The notes under the pieces: model-generated | Databases searched by the model: none | Told to the model about the DNA's origin: nothing | What the model saw: the letters and a program-made list of their open reading frames with translations, nothing else | In this document: piece by piece, positions 1 through 6,856 of the stretch | Layout: each line of letters starts with the position of its first letter | How positions within the stretch are numbered: the stretch's first letter is position 1 | From: an uncultured Eubacteriales bacterium | GTDB lineage: Bacteria > Bacillota > Clostridia > Oscillospirales > Acutalibacteraceae | Direction: 5' to 3' | DNA length: 6,886 bases | NCBI GenBank assembly: GCA_900317795.1 | Contig: ONIF01000105.1 | Location: 1 to 6,886 of the forward strand | Translations under genes and position numbers: made by a program

Positions 1-32
1 TAATTCTACTATATTCAATTCCCTGTGAATTC

Positions 33-71
33 AAACACGGAGTCGGATTATTATATCCTGACTCCGTGTTT
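33..71. terminator. Operon-end hairpin, possibly bidirectional terminator
   Basis: A perfect 12-bp inverted repeat: AAACACGGAGTC at 33-44 pairs with GACTCCGTGTTT at 60-71. GGAT (45-48) can extend it by pairing with ATCC (55-58) if T59 bulges out. It begins 2 bases beyond the stop codon (75-73) of the restored DUF4276 reading frame, where a terminator for the minus-strand operon is expected. In the minus direction the stem is followed by only TTTG, a poor U-tract. In the plus direction it is followed by TTTTT, so it may mainly stop transcripts entering from the left, or act in both directions. Bases 1-32 hold nothing recognisable. Confidence 0.7.
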
Positions 72-72
72 T

Positions 73-246
73 TCAATACGCTTCACTTTTGACGCTTACA
101 AATTTGATGATTTTGTTTATCCATGCGGAAAAATGCTTGCATTCAGACAACATTTTGTTTATACCTATATGCTTGGCTACAATTATTCCTTGTCTGACTT
201 TTGAATAGTTGTCTACGACACTTTCAATTCTCTTTGACGGAGCGTT
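73..246 (-). pseudogene. Out-of-frame C-terminal remnant of the DUF4276 gene
   Basis: Read on the minus strand from 246 to the TGA at 75-73, this frame encodes about 57 residues: N-APSKRIESVVDNYSK, then GIIVAKHIGINKM, then ECKHFSAWINKI and a short tail. This is the pattern I recall for the end of DUF4276 proteins (ETAPSKR, Y-x-K, IA-x-x-IG, C-x-HF-x-W). It lies in a different frame from the upstream gene, whose zero frame reads through GAA ACG CTC to a TAG at 215-213. Adding one base after GAAAC (248-244) would join the two into a protein of about 222 residues. It has no start or ribosome binding site of its own, so it is the detached tail of the upstream gene. The cause could be a real one-base deletion, a sequencing error at the AAA, or less likely recoding; no classical X-XXY-YYZ slippery heptamer is visible. 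Confidence 0.8.
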
Positions 247-740
247 TCAATAGAATTATTGATATGTTCGGGAGTTTCCGCTGAATTTCTGATTGCCTGT
301 AACTGTTTGACGGCTTTATCGTTTGTTATATGCTCAAATGCCTGCGGTTCGGAAAATAGCAGTGCTTCAAATTCATGCAGTATCAGATTGAAAATCAAAT
401 TTTCACACCCTATGTCCTTACTAACCGCATTTTCTATGAAATCGACACGCTTGTAAATATCAATTTCCGAATATGTGATAGCCGGTGTATCTTCCGGCAT
501 TGCATAATAGTCAAACATGGTTGTAACAATGCAGTTCGGATCTTGACACAGTTTGATGATTTCATTCTTGATAGGTTCGTATTTGCTTACTCCGCCACGA
601 AATGATTTTGTCGGAGTTCTTTTTGTCTTGTGTATGATTGGCTGAACATAAATGCCTATCCTTGAAAAATACGGATAGAGAATATCATTAACAAATGCTT
701 CTTCCGTTTGCCCCTCACAGTAGATATATACATATTTCAT
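213..740 (-). CDS. DUF4276 family protein (TOPRIM-like?), C-terminally frameshifted
   Basis: Encodes 175 residues from the ATG at 740. The N-terminus is a beta strand running into YIYCEGQTEEAF (residues 6-17), the acidic EG-x-TE signature of DUF4276. TTMFDYYAMP (73-82) and LHEFEALLFS (121-130) are further family landmarks. The EG-x-TE and FDYY acidic residues fit a TOPRIM-like metal site, but that is inference from layout. The last residues, IETLRQRELKVS, are not family-like because a one-base shift at about 245 separates the true tail (73-246). I chose the ATG at 740 because it overlaps the ATPase stop as ATGA, has GGAGGT 11 bases upstream, and places the family start at residue 1. An in-frame ATG at 776 would add 12 residues (187 aa) that only overlap the ATPase end; its GGGAG is 4 bases away. 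The likely role is effector or partner of the upstream ATPase. Without its tail it may be inactive. Confidence 0.85.
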   Translation of the reverse strand: MKYVYIYCEGQTEEAFVNDILYPYFSRIGIYVQPIIHKTKRTPTKSFRGGVSKYEPIKNEIIKLCQDPNCIVTTMFDYYAMPEDTPAITYSEIDIYKRVDFIENAVSKDIGCENLIFNLILHEFEALLFSEPQAFEHITNDKAVKQLQAIRNSAETPEHINNSIETLRQRELKVS

Positions 741-1822
741 TTCGAGAGCCGACCTCCCAAAATATTTTTTTGCCATAAATCTCCCAAAGAATAGTCATCA
801 AGCCATATTTTCAGGGATTTTTCATTTAAACGTCTGAAAGTTGTGTCCCCATTGTCATCTTTATTCACTACAACAACGTCTTCAACATCAAATTCATTTA
901 GAAGTTCAACAGATTGTGTTGAAATGATAACTTGTTTTTTAGCGGATACTTGTTTGACCATTTCGGCAAACATGGTGATTGCATAAGGGTGTAAACCAAG
1001 TTCGGGTTCATCGACAATGATAGTTGCCGGCTGTAAATTAGTCGGCTGCAACAGTAATGTTGTTAGACAAATAAAACGTAAAGTGCCGTCTGAAAGCTGA
1101 GAAGCATTGAATACATCTTCACAGCCCTTTTGATGCCATTTCAATGTGATTTTTTCGGTATTTCTTTCATTAGGCTCTAAAACAAAATCATCAAAATATG
1201 GAGCTATCAAACGTATCGTTTCGACTATCTCGTGATAACTTTCAGTATAATTATGTTTAAGCCTGTATAAGAAAGCTGCAAGATTGGCTGCATCAAACAA
1301 AAGCGATTGATTGTTTGAAATATTATGTTCCTGTTTTACTTTTGCAGTACGGCTTGTATCATGAAAATGATATACTCGCCACATATTCTGTCGCAGTATA
1401 GTTTTTATATATTGGTCTGTACCGTTTAATGGCCCCTGTTCCCAACGTGATTCTTCATGAGCAGATGATATTCTGCATTTCGTGTGTTCCAAACCGTAAA
1501 ATTCTTCTTGGAATATAATTCTGTTATCATCTGTGGGGATCAGGCTAAAACCGTATGAATTGCTTGCAAAAAAGACTTCAAAATAAATCTGATCCGTTAT
1601 CTTTCTCCCATTGTAAAAGATAGAATTTACACCGATTTGTTGAGTATAAAGCTGTAAGTTCTTCTTTAACACATTTTGTAACAAACTAAAAGCAGATATA
1701 AAATTTGATTTTCCTGCCCCGTTACTGCCTATCAAAACATTGATATTATTAAGTTTCAAATCACATTCTTTGATGGATTTATAACCGTTGATTTTGATTT
1801 TGCTTAATTGACCATAGTTCAT
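737..1822 (-). CDS. AAA family ATPase (ABC/SMC-like, AAA_21 type)
   Basis: Encodes 361 residues from the ATG at 1822. The protein opens with KIKINGYKSIKECDLKL, the usual first strands of RecF/OLD-type ATPases. The P-loop GSNGAGKSN follows at 32-40. An ABC-signature-like LSDGTLR is at 243-249, Walker B IIVDEPE at 268-274 with GLHP at 276-279, and STQS at 301-304 in the switch position. The tail YSLGDLWQKNILGG is typical of the COG4637-like ATPases I recall being encoded next to DUF4276 genes. There is no nuclease domain in the protein itself, so any catalytic effector would be the partner. All ATPase motifs look intact. The start was chosen because the ATG has GAGAG 8 bases upstream and fits the family N-terminus. 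A GTG at 1837 would overlap the res stop by 4 bases and add five residues. Hand-counted GC over 1201-1440 is about 35%, lower than a sampled 40% in res. Proposed role: ATP-driven sensor or assembly component in phage defence (inference). Confidence 0.9.
   Translation of the reverse strand: MNYGQLSKIKINGYKSIKECDLKLNNINVLIGSNGAGKSNFISAFSLLQNVLKKNLQLYTQQIGVNSIFYNGRKITDQIYFEVFFASNSYGFSLIPTDDNRIIFQEEFYGLEHTKCRISSAHEESRWEQGPLNGTDQYIKTILRQNMWRVYHFHDTSRTAKVKQEHNISNNQSLLFDAANLAAFLYRLKHNYTESYHEIVETIRLIAPYFDDFVLEPNERNTEKITLKWHQKGCEDVFNASQLSDGTLRFICLTTLLLQPTNLQPATIIVDEPELGLHPYAITMFAEMVKQVSAKKQVIISTQSVELLNEFDVEDVVVVNKDDNGDTTFRRLNEKSLKIWLDDYSLGDLWQKNILGGRLSK
752..757 (-). promoter_or_regulatory. Ribosome binding site supporting the DUF4276 start at 740
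   Basis: GGAGGT on the minus strand lies inside the last codons of the ATPase gene, 11 bases before the ATG at 740. The spacing is slightly long, but with the ATGA stop/start overlap it favours coupled translation of the two genes. Confidence 0.5.
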
Positions 1823-1833
1823 CTTTCTCACTC

Positions 1834-4800
1834 TCACTTATTCATAATATCCAACAAATGCTGATAATTATCAACCCTTTCATACACTACATTTTTCCCC
1901 GAGATTTGAGAAAACAGTTTTTCAGCACATTCTATTTTAGCTTTTTCGATAGGTTTCAAATTAAGAGAATCCATTGTACCTTTTGTTTCGGCAATGAAGT
2001 AGATGTGCTTTACAGTTCCCTCATAGAAGGCAATAGCCCAGTCAGGCGAGTAATTGCCTACAGGTGTTGGTATGGAAAAGCCTTTTGGCAGTTTTGCATA
2101 AACGCAGACTTCTTCAGCTATGTCCATGTCTTCTGCAAATCGTCTTTCTATGCTCTTGCCGTCCTTTGCATAACCGTCTGTGAAAACGTAATCCTGAATA
2201 TTTTTCTTTGAACGATATGCTCTTGAAAGATCACTGTTCTTTTCTGCCGTGAATATATCACTGTCATATTTGCTGTCAGTCAGATTATAAGAGATATGAT
2301 CGACTATCATAGTCGCTTTCTGTTCATCGATAAGACGGATTGCTTTGGTGATAAATTCTTCCGGATTGTTCACGAACATAGAGAATACATCAGGGCGGAC
2401 AGATGAAAGGATTTTAGCAACTGACTTTCTTGTAAGTTTGGTACTTTCCGCAATTTTGCCGATAAGATCATATTTTACCGAACTGCTTGTTGCCCTGTCA
2501 AGAGTATATGTCCGGCTTTTCTGAGTTTCAAATTCAAGTGATTTGTTCTGCTGTCCCGTTGTCACCGTATATTGCAGCTTGGCAACAAACATATTGTTGT
2601 TTATATGTTCAACGGCTTTTTCGATAAGCTCCTCACTGTCAAATTCCACTGTATAAGCGTATTTATGATTGATATAATTCCAGAGTGTTTGAAATTCCTT
2701 TTTCCAGAAATTGTTATTCAAGGTATTTTCACGCACTTTTGTTTCATGTCCATCACTGACCATATTATCTAATATACTTTTATCAAATATACCCTTGATG
2801 AGTGCATGAACACCGTCTGAAATATCTTTACAGCTTTCGGGCAATTCGGCGAAAACACCGTTTGCGGAGTCTGCATGATATTGTTCGGTGATTTTATCAT
2901 CGTCATCAACATAATCATTCCTCACAAGATAACGGTAAATGTCCTTGCCTTGTTTTTCGGTTATGGTTATATCCGTACCGCCAATTTTTATTGTCTTGCC
3001 GATAAAATATTCTGCCGTTGCCTGTGTGGGACGTTCATAGAGGTCTTCACGGATACCTTCCTGTAAAGACTGCACAAAGCTTTTATAGCCGTCTGATGCT
3101 ATAACCGTCAACTGATTGACTTGTTGTACAAGATTTCCGAGAGTGTCTTTATCCATGCGGTCACCGTTCTTATCTACGCATAAACGCAAGCCTCTGCCGA
3201 CTTCCTGTCGCTTTTGCGTGGCAGAACTTCCACCATGTTTCAGTGTGCATATCTGGAATACATTCGGATTGTCCCAACCCTCACGCAAAGCGGAATGTGA
3301 AAATATAAATCTTACCGGATTTTCAAAGGACAATAATCTTTCCTTGTCTTTCAAAATCAAGTCATAAGCTGAAATATCATCACTTTCATCTTTCCCACGC
3401 TTTAATGTACTATCTACTTTATGCCCTTTTTTGTCTATGCTGAAATATCCTGCATGAGTACGGCTTACTTCAATGCTTTTGAGATATTTTTCATAGGGCG
3501 TATCATACAGCGTTATATATTCATTCAGAATGTCTGTGTATTCCTGTTCAAAGATTTCTCCGTAAAGTGCATTCATTTCATTCCCGTTTTCGTCATATTT
3601 ACGGTATTTTGCCACTTCGTCAATGAAAAATAATGATAAAGTCTTTATGCCACGAGAATATAATTCTTTCTCTTTCTCAAAGTGTGAACGGATAGTTTCC
3701 CTTATCTGTACACGGCGAATGTCTGTTTCGGATATGTCCCCGATAACTTCACCTGTATGTATGATTTCACCGTTTGTGAATGTGACGGTGTTTCGGATAG
3801 GATCAACTTCACTTATACGATAACCTTTGTATTGTTCCATGTTCTTTGAAAGTGAAAATAAATCATCATCTGCACCGAGTATTCTTGTTTCACGCTTGAT
3901 ATGGTCGCTGTACTTCACTTCAAACTCTATTCGAGCCATAGGCGGCTTTTTAGACGATAGAATGATACTCTCCAAAAACAAATAATTGTCTATTCCGTGA
4001 TGGTTCTTTACGTCAAATCCCTTTACTTCTATCTTCTTGACAAGCTGTTGATTGTAAGCGTCCAATGCATCAAGCACATATATGAGATTATGCTGTTTTG
4101 TATGGGTGGCGGAATAGTTCAGTGAAAAAAGCGGAGCAAATTTTTTTAGTGCATTCTGGGTAACTGTACCGCCCATTTTCTGCGGTTCGTCAAGAATGAT
4201 TATAGGGCGGTTGGCAGCTATTACATCTATCGGACGGCGTGACTGAAAGTTATCACGCTTGCTGTATATAATACGGGCTTCCTTGTTGTTAGCACCCTCT
4301 TTGAGAGACGTTGCAAAAGCCTGTGTATTGATTATCATAACGGAGATGTCCGAACTTGATGAAAATCTGTCAAGTTCCGTAAGATTTGCACTGTTGTATA
4401 TGAAAAAGCGTGCTTTTTTGTTGTAGTGTTCCTGAAAATGTTCGGCGGTGACTTCAAAGGACTTTTTCACGCCCTCACGAATGGCAATACTCGGCACGAC
4501 TATAATAAATTTACTCCAACCGTATCTTTTGTTGAGTTCAAACATGGTCTTGATGTAAACATAAGTTTTTCCGGTGCCTGTTTCCATTTCAACGTCAAGG
4601 GAACACGTCCCCAAATCTTTAATGAGTTTGTCGGACATTTTGATATTTGAATGTGACTGCAATTTTCGGATATTGTTCAAAAGCTGATTGTCGGAAAGCT
4701 GTATGACTGCATTTTTGTAGCCTATATCATCATTTTCATTCAAAGATTGCTGATAATTCTTTCCCAAGTCACGAATATAACTTAACGGTTCATATTTTGG

Positions 4801-4875
4801 CTGACCGTTGAAAACCTGCATAACTGCATTGACTGCATCAGTTTGATATTGCTGAACGGTAAATTTGAATTTCAT
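1834..4875 (-). CDS. res: Type III restriction endonuclease, Res subunit
   Basis: Encodes 1013 residues, close to the usual size of EcoP15I-type Res proteins. It is the ATP-dependent helicase/nuclease subunit, which acts in complex with Mod on unmethylated sites. In order (numbered from the ATG at 4875): N-terminal FTVQQYQTDAV; Walker A ETGTGKT at 98-104; DEPQ box at 229-232; motif III YSAT at 254-257; the FSHSALREGWDNPNV helicase segment at about 525-539; QEVGRGLRL (motif VI) at 557-565; and a C-terminal PD-ExK nuclease with SPDWAIAF (PD at 944-945) and AETKG (ETK at 963-965). No motif is missing and there is no frameshift. The first possible codon is a GTG at 4878, but the ATG at 4875 overlaps the mod stop as TGATG and sits 8 bases from AGGAGG, so the ATG is preferred. 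Translation should be coupled to mod, keeping the nuclease tied to its protecting methylase. Confidence 0.96.
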   Translation of the reverse strand: MKFKFTVQQYQTDAVNAVMQVFNGQPKYEPLSYIRDLGKNYQQSLNENDDIGYKNAVIQLSDNQLLNNIRKLQSHSNIKMSDKLIKDLGTCSLDVEMETGTGKTYVYIKTMFELNKRYGWSKFIIVVPSIAIREGVKKSFEVTAEHFQEHYNKKARFFIYNSANLTELDRFSSSSDISVMIINTQAFATSLKEGANNKEARIIYSKRDNFQSRRPIDVIAANRPIIILDEPQKMGGTVTQNALKKFAPLFSLNYSATHTKQHNLIYVLDALDAYNQQLVKKIEVKGFDVKNHHGIDNYLFLESIILSSKKPPMARIEFEVKYSDHIKRETRILGADDDLFSLSKNMEQYKGYRISEVDPIRNTVTFTNGEIIHTGEVIGDISETDIRRVQIRETIRSHFEKEKELYSRGIKTLSLFFIDEVAKYRKYDENGNEMNALYGEIFEQEYTDILNEYITLYDTPYEKYLKSIEVSRTHAGYFSIDKKGHKVDSTLKRGKDESDDISAYDLILKDKERLLSFENPVRFIFSHSALREGWDNPNVFQICTLKHGGSSATQKRQEVGRGLRLCVDKNGDRMDKDTLGNLVQQVNQLTVIASDGYKSFVQSLQEGIREDLYERPTQATAEYFIGKTIKIGGTDITITEKQGKDIYRYLVRNDYVDDDDKITEQYHADSANGVFAELPESCKDISDGVHALIKGIFDKSILDNMVSDGHETKVRENTLNNNFWKKEFQTLWNYINHKYAYTVEFDSEELIEKAVEHINNNMFVAKLQYTVTTGQQNKSLEFETQKSRTYTLDRATSSSVKYDLIGKIAESTKLTRKSVAKILSSVRPDVFSMFVNNPEEFITKAIRLIDEQKATMIVDHISYNLTDSKYDSDIFTAEKNSDLSRAYRSKKNIQDYVFTDGYAKDGKSIERRFAEDMDIAEEVCVYAKLPKGFSIPTPVGNYSPDWAIAFYEGTVKHIYFIAETKGTMDSLNLKPIEKAKIECAEKLFSQISGKNVVYERVDNYQHLLDIMNK

Positions 4876-6764
4876 CACAATACCCTCCTGACAGTTTTAG
4901 GGGAGTAGGTTTCAAAGATTTGTTCAAAGTTGGTGAGAACGCTGTCGGAGGACATACCGCTGTCACGGAATACAGCATAAAACGGCTGTTTTTTAGCTAT
5001 TTGGGTAACGGTCTGTTCGGTGACGTTTTTATCAAAGCAGGCTATGAGATAGCCGTCTGCAACAGAAAAAACTTTCTTGCCGTCAATTTCGGTTTCATTG
5101 ATTTCAGCCGAAAGAGTGATACCCAAATCAAGCATGACCTGAAAAAGCAAGTCAGTGGGAGTTCTGTCGGGCTTAATGTTGTCGGCAAGGAGTTCAAGCT
5201 GTTCCTGTTTGTAGTCGGCAGGGGCATAGTACACATTCTGCATATTTGAGCTGTCAACTCTGAACACTCTAAATCCAATATCAAGTTCAGTGGTTGTCAT
5301 TGGGCTTTCATCTTTTATCTTTTGTCCTGCTCTGCGTATGCGTTCTTCGCCTATGTCGCAAATGGTTTTGTAGCCTGCTTTTCTTGCCTCGCTTTTTTCA
5401 TCAGTCAGTTCGGGCAGTTGTACCATTATATATTTACGGTTTCCGCCGTCCTCTGCATTCAGTTGCATTACAGCGTGTGCAGTTGTGGCACTTCCAGAGA
5501 AAAAGTCCATAACAATACAATCTTTGTCAGAATATAACTGCAAACATCTTTTTATTAAATCAACAGATTTAGGATAATCAAAATATGCCTTCCCATCAAA
5601 CAGTTTTTTTAATTTCTGTGCAGCATCTTGTGAATGTCCAACTTCTGTATATTTCCAAACAGTCATAGGGGTGATTCCTTGTTTAACTTCCGAAAGAAAT
5701 CTTTTTATTCTTGGAACATTGTTTCCATCTTCACCAAACCATATTCTATTATCTTGTTTATACTTTTTAAAAGTTTTTTTGTCTAACCTCCAACAATATC
5801 CACTTGGTGGCAATATTCTTCTTCCACTTGGAGAAATAATTTCATAAACTTTACTTTCTACTCTTGGTCCAACAGAAAGGTCACCAGAAGTCCACAAACC
5901 TCTCGGATCATTATCAGGATTACTATATCTATCATTTGCTTCTGCTGTTCTTGGTAAACCATTACAAACGGCATTATCTATATTTTTAGCATAGCATATC
6001 ATATAATCGTGACTTTCTGAAAAGTGCTTTTTGAGATTTATGGGTGAATATGCCCTCTCCCAAATTACTTGTGCTATAAAATTATTAAATCCAAAAATTT
6101 CATCACAAATCTTTTTCAAATTTTCCTGTTCATTATCATCAATGGATATAAAAATAACACCGTCATCACTCAGCAAATCTCGGGCTATTCTCAAACGGGG
6201 GTAAAGCATATTCAGCCAGTCGGTGTGAAATCTGCCGTTGCTTTCGGGATTTGCTACAAGGCGGTTGCCCTGTTCGTCAAGCTGACCGCTGCCGGATATG
6301 TATTCGTATTTATCCTGCGAAAAATCGTCCTCATATACAAAGTCGCTGCCTGTGTTGTACGGCGGATCTATGTATATCATCTTGATTTTGCCAAGATATG
6401 TTTCCTGCAACAGTTTCAGTGCGTCAAGGTTATCGCCCTCGATGTAGATATTTTCGGTGTCAATGCTGCCGGCTGTGCCGTCACGTCCGACAGACTTCTC
6501 TCTGTCAAGGCGAAGTGTCTTTGCAATGGGCTTATTCGACAAGACAACGGATTTTTTCTTGTCCGGCCATGTAAATTGATACCTCTCTTGATTGCCCTCG
6601 ACAACTGCCGATGAGATTTCCTGTCGCAAAACGTCCGCATCTATCGCCCTCACAACTTCACCGTTTTCATCTATCGTTTCCGTTACCGCATTCGGAAACA
6701 TCTCCGCTAATCTCTTGAAATTTTCATCTGCACGATTTGGCGTGTGCATTTTAAGCTTTTCCAT
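4875..6764 (-). CDS. mod: Type III DNA methyltransferase, Mod subunit (adenine-N6)
   Basis: Encodes 629 residues. It transfers a methyl group from S-adenosylmethionine to adenine in one strand of a short asymmetric site, and provides sequence recognition for both methylation and cleavage. The N-terminus HTPNRADENFKRLAEMFP (7-24) is typical of Mod. IEGDNLDALKLL (108-119) precedes the catalytic motif IV, IDPPYNTGSDF (132-142). A target recognition region follows at about 200-400, with SNPDNDPRGLW, PSGRRILPPSG and NRIWFGEDG as landmarks. The AdoMet-binding motif I, MDFFSGSATTAHAV (419-432), comes after it. The order IV, recognition domain, I is that of beta-class enzymes, and DPPY points to adenine. 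The C-terminus (about 500-629) should contact Res. I see no Shine-Dalgarno site before the ATG at 6764; ATG 6749 (residue 6) is an alternative start. No simple-sequence repeat of the kind that makes some mod genes phase-variable is present. The middle of the gene differs sharply in GC content (see separate entry). The recognition sequence cannot be read from the protein. Confidence 0.96.
   Translation of the reverse strand: MEKLKMHTPNRADENFKRLAEMFPNAVTETIDENGEVVRAIDADVLRQEISSAVVEGNQERYQFTWPDKKKSVVLSNKPIAKTLRLDREKSVGRDGTAGSIDTENIYIEGDNLDALKLLQETYLGKIKMIYIDPPYNTGSDFVYEDDFSQDKYEYISGSGQLDEQGNRLVANPESNGRFHTDWLNMLYPRLRIARDLLSDDGVIFISIDDNEQENLKKICDEIFGFNNFIAQVIWERAYSPINLKKHFSESHDYMICYAKNIDNAVCNGLPRTAEANDRYSNPDNDPRGLWTSGDLSVGPRVESKVYEIISPSGRRILPPSGYCWRLDKKTFKKYKQDNRIWFGEDGNNVPRIKRFLSEVKQGITPMTVWKYTEVGHSQDAAQKLKKLFDGKAYFDYPKSVDLIKRCLQLYSDKDCIVMDFFSGSATTAHAVMQLNAEDGGNRKYIMVQLPELTDEKSEARKAGYKTICDIGEERIRRAGQKIKDESPMTTTELDIGFRVFRVDSSNMQNVYYAPADYKQEQLELLADNIKPDRTPTDLLFQVMLDLGITLSAEINETEIDGKKVFSVADGYLIACFDKNVTEQTVTQIAKKQPFYAVFRDSGMSSDSVLTNFEQIFETYSPKTVRRVL
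4884..4889 (-). promoter_or_regulatory. Strong ribosome binding site for res
   Basis: A perfect AGGAGG on the minus strand, formed by the two penultimate arginine codons of mod. It lies 8 bases before the ATG at 4875 and 5 before the GTG at 4878, and so decides in favour of the ATG. Confidence 0.8.
5521..6180 (-). other. Low-GC block covering the Mod target recognition domain
   Basis: My hand count gives 209 G+C in 660 bases (about 32%). The flanks inside the same gene have 232/480 (about 48%, 6181-6660) and 210/480 (about 44%, 5041-5520). Both edges are abrupt at 60-base resolution: 31 to 19 G+C at about 6180, and 15 to 25 at about 5520. The block corresponds to residues about 196-415, from just after LLSDDG to just before the motif I segment MDFFSGSA. 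Arginine in the block is mostly AGA. This is what replacement of the recognition domain by homologous recombination between conserved flanks would leave. Local selection on protein sequence could contribute. Confidence 0.65.
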
Positions 6765-6773
6765 TTTCGCTAA

Positions 6774-6801
6774 TTAATAATTAATAATGGCTATGTCACA
6801 A
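6774..6801 (-). promoter_or_regulatory. Possible promoter for the mod-led operon
   Basis: On the minus strand TTGTGA (6801-6796) and TATTAA (6779-6774) are separated by 16 bases, resembling -35 and -10 boxes. The -10 box would place the transcript start only a few bases from the ATG at 6764, implying a nearly leaderless message. That would fit the lack of a ribosome binding site. A second TATTAA at 6786-6781 is an alternative. The match is weak in AT-rich DNA. Confidence 0.25.
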
Positions 6802-6824
6802 CAAACAGTTGATAAATAGCCATT
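6786..6824. repeat. Inverted repeat upstream of mod (AATGGCTAT...ATAGCCATT)
   Basis: Nine-base arms at 6786-6794 and 6816-6824 are perfect complements around a 21-base loop. The loop contains a smaller CAAC/GTTG pairing (6799-6802 with 6808-6811). In the plus direction the second arm runs into TTTTT, so it could be a weak plus-strand terminator. It overlaps the putative -35 box, so it could also be an operator. No function can be assigned with certainty. Confidence 0.5.
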
Positions 6825-6856
6825 TTTGTAGGGGAGCCTCAAAACTCCCCTACAAA
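6825..6856. repeat. GC-rich palindrome TTTGTAGGGGAG...CTCCCCTACAAA
   Basis: A perfect 12-bp inverted repeat: arms at 6825-6836 and 6845-6856 around the 8-base loop CCTCAAAA. It abuts the inverted repeat at 6786-6824. It resembles short intergenic GTAGGGG...CCCCTAC palindromes that I recall as dispersed in Clostridia genomes, so it is probably a REP-like element. There is no strong T-run on the minus side, so it does not look like a terminator for an upstream minus-strand gene. The remaining bases, 6857-6886, hold nothing recognisable. Confidence 0.6.

Noticed and set aside
240..252. Programmed ribosomal frameshifting in the DUF4276 gene
   Set aside because: The zero-frame codons ATT GAA ACG CTC do not form an X-XXY-YYZ slippery site, and there is no obvious internal Shine-Dalgarno stimulator at the right distance. 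Mutation or sequencing error is simpler, although recoding is not excluded.
759..776. Start of the DUF4276 gene at the ATG at 776
   Set aside because: The extra residues MAKKYFGRSALE only arise from overlap with the ATPase 3' end. The GGGAG before 776 is only 4 bases away, whereas the ATG at 740 gives the ATGA overlap and the family-typical N-terminus. It remains a possible alternative.
1858..5537. Several plus-strand open frames of 60-120 codons opposite res and mod
   Set aside because: They are shadows of long, motif-complete minus-strand genes and show no family resemblance or start signals.
6069..6614. A 181-codon open frame on the plus strand antisense to mod
   Set aside because: It lies wholly inside mod, which carries all conserved methyltransferase motifs on the other strand. 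The plus-strand translation has no recognisable domain, no ribosome binding site and a low-complexity look.
4875..6764. Phase variation of mod by simple-sequence repeats
   Set aside because: No tetra- or pentanucleotide tandem repeat is present. Only short T runs of about seven (5604-5610 and 5771-5777) occur, within AT-rich sequence, and these are too short to argue for switching.
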